A DNA stretch of 64,000 nt from assembly GCA_018292915.2 (NCBI GenBank), contig JACVVK020000083.1:1187501-1251500 (forward strand), read 5' to 3'. The notes under the pieces are model-generated. The model did no database searches, had not been told where the DNA came from, and worked only from the letters and a program-made list of their open reading frames with translations. Shown piece by piece: positions 58,266-64,000 of the stretch. This DNA comes from Batillaria attramentaria. Its lineage: Eukaryota > Mollusca > Gastropoda > Batillariidae. Position numbers and translations under genes: made by a program. Position 1 is the stretch's first letter, and every line of letters begins with the position of its first letter.

Positions 58266-58610
58266 TCGCTGTACGTTAGACCCGATTATGTTGCTGTACG
58301 TTATACCCGACTACGTTGCTGTACGTCATATCCGACTGCACTGCTGTACGTTAGACCCGACTACGTCGCTGTAAATTAGACCCGGCTGCGTTGCTGTACG
58401 TTAGACACGACTATGTTGCTGTACGTCATATCCGACTGCATTGCTGTATGTTAGACCCGACTACACTGCTGTACGTTAGACCCGGCTATGTCGCTGTACG
58501 TCATATTCGATTGCATTGCTGTACGTTAGACCCGACTACGTCACTTTAAATTAGACACGGCTGCGTTACTGTACGTTAGACACGACAACGTTGCTGTACC
58601 GTGTACGTTA
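58266..58610. repeat. 25-bp minisatellite, ~14 units, with higher-order periodicity
   Basis: Unit TTGCTGTACGTTAGACCCGA plus CTACG. Variant CGTCATATCCGACTGCA at 58324 and 58424 (100 bp apart), with CGTCATATTCG at 58499. Variant AAATTAGAC at 58373 and 58548 (175 bp). Both spacings are multiples of 25. Confidence 0.92.
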
Positions 58611-59020
58611 GCCCCAGCTACCGAGGCTTTAAAGCGAGGGCACCATGTTGCTAAACCGAGCTTAGCACAATCACGTCGTGCATCGTTATAGGTTTACTGT
58701 GTCTGTGCATGTACGTGTCCCGCTCTCGGCCAACCTCCTCTCGTTTGATAATTCACAGCACAAGCTGCAAGAAAGCTTATCAGGAATGTCCATCTTTTTG
58801 CCTGTTGCCTGTCTTGCTGTCGGATCGGTTCTGGTGTCTACAGCGGTAAGCAGAAAAGACTGAACACACGGTAAGCGCTTCCTGTGCACGTAGTTTTTCC
58901 CGACCCGTGGATGTTCTGTTCTCTACTTGTGTCAGTGAAGTTACCGTAGGCTCCGCTTTTTGTTGTTCTTGTATGCAAGTTCTTGAATCCACCACTGACC
59001 TACGCTGTAGTTTTGGCATT
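58611..59020. other. Unannotated stretch
   Basis: Antiparallel 61-67-codon frames at 58678-58889, no domain confirmed. Confidence 0.4.
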
Positions 59021-59023
<3 letters not shown>

Positions 59024-59095
<72 letters not shown>

Positions 59096-59098
59096 ATT

Positions 59099-59131
<33 letters not shown>

Positions 59132-59134
59132 ATT

Positions 59135-59204
<70 letters not shown>
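59024..59204. repeat. Three (CA)n blocks each introduced by CATTAAA
   Basis: CA blocks begin at ~59024, 59101 and 59137, each directly preceded by CATTAAACA. Fits duplication of the tract boundary within the microsatellite. Confidence 0.95.
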
Positions 59205-59205
<1 letters not shown>

Positions 59206-59548
59206 AAAGTTGAGCAGTTTCTTGTTGTAGATCTATACTTAAATATGGCAGACACATGTCAAAAGCGGTCTGTTTTTGGAGAAGATAGGAACCTGAAGAA
59301 GTGAACCAACTGGCCTGACTCCTTGAGTCGGTGTTACTTTTACAAACTTCAGCTCCCCACAGTTCCCAACGGCAAAGCATAGTCTCTAACACGGAAACAC
59401 TTTTCTGTGATCAGTTTCTTTTAGTTGGAGTTAGGCCGTTGTCGGTCAGGCATTAGCACGCATGCCGACATACATACTCGTACACACACATTGTTTGTCA
59501 CTACTTTTGCCTGACTCCCTGAAAACCAAGCCTCCGATGTGGACAAGG

Positions 59549-59658
59549 AGGGGGGGGGGCGGTGTTTGGGAGTTTTAATGTCCTTTTCCACCACGTAAGG
59601 GTGATATCAAAGACGGGGCAACGAGGAAAAGGCCACGCAAATATTTGGCCCCAGCCAG
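59549..59658 (-). mobile_element. SINE-A copy 13, 5'-truncated at the T-arm
   Basis: G-run tail (59550-59559), GGTGTTTGGGAG, full body, then stops after GGCCCCAGCC.GGA, within the T-arm of the head. Only a weak TSD (ATGTGGA on both sides). Confidence 0.85.
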
Positions 59659-60075
59659 GACCTATGTGGATATGCTTCTGTACTGTGCTAGTCGCCGGAT
59701 GCAAAATCCCGAAAGCCACGGTGACCATAAAACTACAGGACACTATACTCTGAGTGTGTCTGCAGGCCTTCGGGCTATTAGCCTGTACCGGGGGGGCCCT
59801 GATGTGATTAGCCAGTCTCTGATCACAGGAAGGGGGATTCGGACTGGCAGCCAATCTCATCCTACCAGAGCCACTGGCCCCAGCTAGCCCGTGCATGTGA
59901 CAAGCTGCATCTCGCTGCAAGACACCAGATTTGGGAGAATACATTTCTCTTGTCTGCTGTCAAGTAAGCGTGTTTTTAAAGGCCTCACTGTTATCATGTT
60001 TAGGCTCATAGGTCGTTCTGCGCTAGCTGTTTCGGTGGGTCTAGCATCACACCACTAACGACACAATCATGCACA
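59659..60075. other. Unannotated stretch
   Basis: Nothing recognised. Confidence 0.4.
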
Positions 60076-60087
60076 AAAACATGCACA

Positions 60088-60196
60088 CAACGGGTGTTTG
60101 GGAGTTTAACGTCCTGTTCTACCACGTGCGGGTGATATCAAAGACGGGGCAACGAGAAAAAGGTCAACACAAATATTTGGCCCCAGCCGGGATTCG
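60088..60196 (-). mobile_element. SINE-A copy 14, 5'-truncated in the B box
   Basis: Tail GGGTGTTTGGGAG, full body, and the head ends at CCAGCCGGGATTCG, inside the B box. TSD AAACATGCACA at 60077-60087 and 60197-60207. Confidence 0.9.
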
Positions 60197-60415
60197 AAAC
60201 ATGCACAGAAAGGCTTGCCATCAGTTGGTTGAAAAAAAAAAAAAAAACCGCAGTAGCTGGCTGTAGCATTATTGTAATACGAATGGACCTAAGACTCCAG
60301 AGTGCAGTCCCCTTTCACCGAGCAGCCGACAGCATACTTCTCTCATATGGCTGTCTCCCCTGTTTCGCCGAGCCGCTGACAATGGAAACACGGCTGAGTT
60401 TTCCTCGTTTAAACG

Positions 60416-60600
60416 GGGAGTCGGGATAGCCGAATTGTAAAGCGTTGGACTCTCGATGCTCAGGTCGTGAGTTCGAATCCCGGCTGGGGCCACATATTTG
60501 TGCTGGCCTTTTTCTCGTTGCCCCGTCTTTGATATCACTCATACGTGGTGGAAAAGGACGTTAAACTCCCAAACACCCACCCCACCCACCCACCCACACA
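60416..60600 (+). mobile_element. SINE-A copy 15, full length
   Basis: A box TAGCCGAATTG, B box AGTTCGAATCC, full body, (CCCA)n tail. TSD CGTTTAAACG (60406-60415) / CGTTTGAACG (60601-60610). Confidence 0.92.
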
Positions 60601-60822
60601 CGTTTGAACGGCCGTTAAACGTGAGCGTGTTTCATTCAGAGGTCTACTAATCTCTAGGACTATTTCGACAGAACAGGCCTAGTCACAAGCACAACTGTTC
60701 CGAAACAGAATTCTCCGTGAAAAAAAAAAAAAAACAACAACAACAAAACACCACCAACAAAAACTTTCATAGTAGCATTAATAATATCTTTAAGCTTTTG
60801 GTTTTCTCATCTCTTTCAAACA

Positions 60823-61120
60823 ACCTGGGGGCGGTGTTGTAGAGGTAATGACTCATGCACTAATGAGAAAGGTTAAGGGTTCGAGTCCGACTTGGGGAAA
60901 AAGAATTTTCCAGCTCAAGTACGCGATACTGTTCATTCGGGCCGACTGTCGGGGGTTCTCTCGGGATATTCAGGATTGCTCTACTTCTGCTTCGGAAATG
61001 TCCAGCCCTCAAAACTTCACTGTTAACGCAATTCTTAATTCCGAAACCTAAATAGCTGAGCTGGCCGCCCGCACAACGTGACTGTTACGTGTTTATGTCC
61101 GGTATGATTGTGAGAGAATT
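60823..61120 (+). mobile_element. tRNA-headed retroposon, third family
   Basis: Head: TGTTGTAGAGGTAATG (A-box-like) and GGGTTCGAGTCC (strong B box), then ACTTGGGGAAAAAGAATT. The 3' half (61020-61120) is shared with the reversed fragment at 47966-48062, which shows it is dispersed. A clear TSD was not found. Confidence 0.6.
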
Positions 61121-61265
61121 CAAATTCAAAATACTTTATTGTCTGTTTAAGAGAGACTCTAAAAACTGAAAATCTTCTTTAGACTCACATGATGCTCTGT
61201 CTCAGATAAAAAAAAGTACAGTCATTAAAGATCTTGATATAAAAGATAAAAATAAAAAGGGCTAA
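61117..61265 (-). mobile_element. Possible retroposon 3' end (AATTCAAATTCAAA type)
   Basis: Directly follows the previous element. See the similar arrangement at 24600. Could be the tail of the same composite. Low support. Confidence 0.3.
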
Positions 61266-62340
61266 ACGTTCAGGTCAAACAAACTTCAGAATGCGTGTGA
61301 TTCACGTTGTGTTCAGGTCGCGGCGCTTTGAGCCCAGGGAATTGGGAAGAGCGCTTACACAACCCACACATTATTGTAACACGCTGGCTGTCCTATTCTC
61401 ACAAAAGAGCTTGCAGCGTGTAGAATCAGCAGGCTTTTCATCATCACAGATCGAGTTAAACGTACAGAAACATCAGGTGCATTTGGCAAAGACGGATATT
61501 TCACAGACCTTCCAGAACTGTTACTCTTTGTTTTTTTTTGTTATTGGGCGACTAGGTGCAAACTGTAAATATGATGAATGGGGTTTGAGGGCTCTTGCAA
61601 AACCTCTCAGAATTATTCATTCTCCCAGCGGAAAGGTGGAAAGCTGAAGTCTTTTTTTTACCACAAAAATTCTTAATAACATTGGCGGATTCCAGTCCTT
61701 GGACTCGCATACCTTGAACATTTCATACACATCACAATGCCCTATAAAAACGAGGTCGTAGACTTGTTAAGTTAGCTCGGACAGGTTATGCAACCTCCGA
61801 TATTATATTGACCGCGCTCTGAAAAAAAAGACAAAAAAACGCCTCTCAAATTTATGGCGCTTCGGATTTTTTTTTCCTCTTTCCAGATAAAAAAAAGTCC
61901 TCGTGGGAAAAATAATGTCTTCATTACGTGACACCATACGTTTCCCGGAGGCGTCTTGGCCGTGGAGCCGGTTGTTAGGGGCAGCATGCCACATGGATAC
62001 GCCAACTGTAGCCCGCAGCATCGATCTGAATTGTATTATTACGTACTGGCTGAGGTTCATACTGACATGACATCCATACAAGGTCACGGTGACCCGGAGC
62101 ACCGGTCCGCCACTCAGCTGAAGATGTGTCAGCCGCGATTCTCCAAACACTTTACAATCCTCTTCGCGTTCAATTATTAATCATACACATACTTTAATAT
62201 GTCTTTGCCGTAGAAAAGGACGTAGCCTACGTGTGGAGAGTGGCGTGATTGAATCAATACTTCTTGATGTCTTATGTGGATTCTCCAAACAAATTGCAAT
62301 CCTCTTCATGTGAATTAATAATCACACGCATACTTTGTTA
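61266..62340. other. Unannotated stretch
   Basis: Contains a plus frame 61291-61647 (118 codons) and antiparallel minus frames, with no recognisable domain. Confidence 0.4.
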
Positions 62341-62344
62341 TATC

Positions 62345-62453
62345 TTTGATAATCATCATCATCGTCGTCATCTTGTACAGCGCAGTATCCCCCTACAAAG
62401 TGAGTTCAAGGCGCTTCAGAAATATAATCTGAACTAATAAAACAAAAGTATAC

Positions 62454-62500
<47 letters not shown>

Positions 62501-62760
62501 CCTGCCACTCCACCAGCAAGAGGGCTCAGAACGGCGGAATCTCTATGGTGAACTAGTCATATGAAAAAGGTTTTCCATTTGGCTTTAAAATCAAGCAAGT
62601 TAGATGCATTACGAATGCACTGGAGAAAAGAATTCCGAATTACAGGGGCTTGGTATTGAAAAGATCATTGTCCAAAGGACTTGGTGCAGGTCTTCGGTAC
62701 GACAATTATTAAGAAGCCGTTCGGAGCTAAAGCGAAGAGACCTGGATGGTTGGTAGACGG
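62345..62760 (-). mobile_element. Tail C copy 7 with (CA)n insertion
   Basis: ATCATCATCATCGTCGTCAT tail, CAGCGCAGTATCC, CAAGGCGCTTCAG, then (CA)n 62456-62497. After it come AAAGGTTTTCCATTTGGCTT and GAATTCCGAATTACAGG, matching the block order at 54700-54965. Confidence 0.5.
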
Positions 62761-63136
62761 TTCATAATGAGGACAACTAGGCAGGTAATGTGCCACCAAA
62801 AAGACGAAAATCTAGCGTGGCATACAGAGACAGTCCGATCAGACAGAGACCTGATGTTCATGGGAGATGACGCTGACCAGCCATTGTGTCCGGGTACATG
62901 ATTGTGCCCTCTTGCAGGGGAGACAACTACCGTCAACCGCTAAGTAGAGCGTAGTTGGTTTAGTTCGCCTCATCATCACTAGCTTGCTTTACGTCCTATG
63001 GCTTTTAGCCCTTAAGGACAAGTTGTTCCAGGCATGTGTCTTTGGCTGCTTGGCTGGGCAAGTGTCTTTGGGGTGTGTGAGGGCTGTTTTACTTTGCTTT
63101 GGGCAACGTCAGAGGATCTCTGCTTGGGTCTCAGTA

Positions 63137-63371
63137 GTTCGCCTGTTAGGGGGTGCAAATGTACACCAGTCAATTCCGTCGATATTTCGCATAAAGTAAA
63201 TTCGTAGAACGAAGTCAGCGGCCACCTGACTTCACTTCGCCAGACCGCGGAGTACATTTGCACCCCCTCCCGCGTTGCGGGGATACAGTCGCCCCCGTGA
63301 GTGGACGACTGGAGTTTATTTGCCCCTCCTGCGCATGACTGGTATACATTTGCACCCCCTATCGGGCGAAC
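63137..63371. mobile_element. MITE-2: 235-bp TIR element with TA flanks
   Basis: 36-bp TIRs (63137-63172 and 63336-63371) beginning GTTCGCCTGTTAGGGGGTGC / GTTCGCCCGATAGGGGGTGC, about four mismatches. Flanked by TA at 63135-63136 and 63372-63373. Two additional copies of the CATTTGCACCCCC-type motif in the right half (63242-63330) repeat the TIR internally. Non-coding. Confidence 0.7.
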
Positions 63372-63486
63372 TATACCAACTGAGCCTAAGTAGATCGTCT
63401 GCTACGTATGGCCGAGGGTGTGTTGAGCGAGGAGTTGAGAGCCCTTACAAAAAAAAATAATTATTTTCAATAACTCTTATTTCTAA

Positions 63487-64000
63487 CACGCCCTACCTCT
63501 ACCGTTATTACCAAAAGGGCGCAAGCGCTGTGGAATAAACGTAACTGGCTGATATTGACCCATCAACCAGAAAATGATGATTCTGTCTTTACATAGAGAG
63601 ACAGTCCGATCAGACAGAGACCTCATTATTCACTTCGAAGATGCCGTATCTCTACCGGTATTTGGCAAAAAGGGTGGGTGGGTGGGTGTTTGGGGGTTTA
63701 ACGTCCTTTTCCATCATCTACGGGTGATATCAAAGACGGGGCAACGATGAAAAAGCCAGCACAAAATTTATGGCCCCAGCCGGGATACGAACTCACGACC
63801 CGAGCATTAGAAGTCCAACGCTCTACCATTCGGCCACCCCGGCTCCCCATTTGGCAAAAAGGGGCCATGGAATAAACGTACCTGGCTGATACTGACCCAT
63901 CAACCAGGAAACCTGTGATGATTCTGTCTTTACACGGAGAGACACTTTTATCAGACAGAGACTTAACATTCACTTCTTACTCGCCGCATCTCTACCGTTA
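63487..64000. repeat. ~150-bp tandem repeat split by a SINE, running off the window
   Basis: Shared blocks: TGGAATAAACGTA..CTGGCTGAT (63531 and 63868), GATTCTGTCTTTACA, CAGACAGAGAC, ATCTCTACCG. After removing the SINE and its TSD the spacing is ~148-153 bp. A partial unit (GACAGTCCGATCAGACAGAG) also occurs at ~62830. Confidence 0.8.
63675..63848 (-). mobile_element. SINE-A copy 16, full length, inside the tandem repeat
   Basis: Minus strand: GGGGAGCCGGGG, A box TGGCCGAATGG, B box AGTTCGTATCC, full body, (CACC)n tail. A perfect 15-bp TSD ATTTGGCAAAAAGGG lies at 63660-63674 and 63849-63863. Confidence 0.95.

Overview
This is eukaryotic, non-coding, repeat-rich DNA. I find no protein-coding gene I can defend, no rRNA and no functional tRNA gene. 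Long open frames coincide with (CA)n, (AG)n or trinucleotide tracts, with tandem arrays whose unit is a multiple of three, or are of a length expected by chance in 64 kb. The organism is most likely a marine mollusc, probably a gastropod. This is an inference from very dense (CA)n/(GA)n and tetranucleotide microsatellites, tRNA-headed SINEs, and retroposon tails that read GCGGCGTTAAGCC followed by a tetranucleotide repeat; it was not checked against a database. The window could be intergenic or lie inside a long intron. LAYOUT. 0-13 kb: microsatellites, a 94-bp TA-flanked foldback element (5.7 kb), a minisatellite with polypurine spacers (8.0-8.7 kb) and a duplicated (ATACC)n/retroposon-tail composite (10.9-11.2 kb). 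14-17 kb: three copies of a tRNA-derived SINE (here SINE-A) and one element B, with target-site duplications (TSDs). 17-26 kb: mostly unique sequence with microsatellites. 26-36 kb: more SINE-A and B copies, including B nested inside SINE-A at 34.5-35.0 kb, a compound (AACG)(AACT)(AACG) tract, a 110-nt imperfect hairpin at 30.2 kb, a nearly spacerless 30-bp inverted repeat at 33.85 kb and one copy of a ~295-bp inverted-repeat element. 37.9-49.1 kb: a cluster of six unrelated tandem-repeat arrays with periods of about 166, 36 (144-bp higher order), 128, 150-170, 105 and 100 bp. This is the most unusual region. 49-64 kb: further SINE-A copies, a candidate promoter/enhancer cluster at 50.05-50.32 kb, the second ~295-bp inverted-repeat element, a 25-bp minisatellite at 58.3-58.6 kb, a 235-bp TA-flanked MITE at 63.1-63.4 kb and a ~150-bp tandem repeat split by a SINE at the window end. 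HOW IT WORKS TOGETHER: the main actors are non-autonomous retroposons. SINE-A (~170 bp, Pol III A and B boxes, C-rich tail; 16 copies) and element B (up to ~270 bp, (TGAG)n tail) both insert with 8-17 bp TSDs and are often 5'-truncated, in two cases to only 30 bp. No partner LINE open frame is in the window. Coordinates were read by eye and may be off by a few bases. 'SINE-A', 'element B', 'tail C' and 'MITE-1/2/3' are local labels, not published names.
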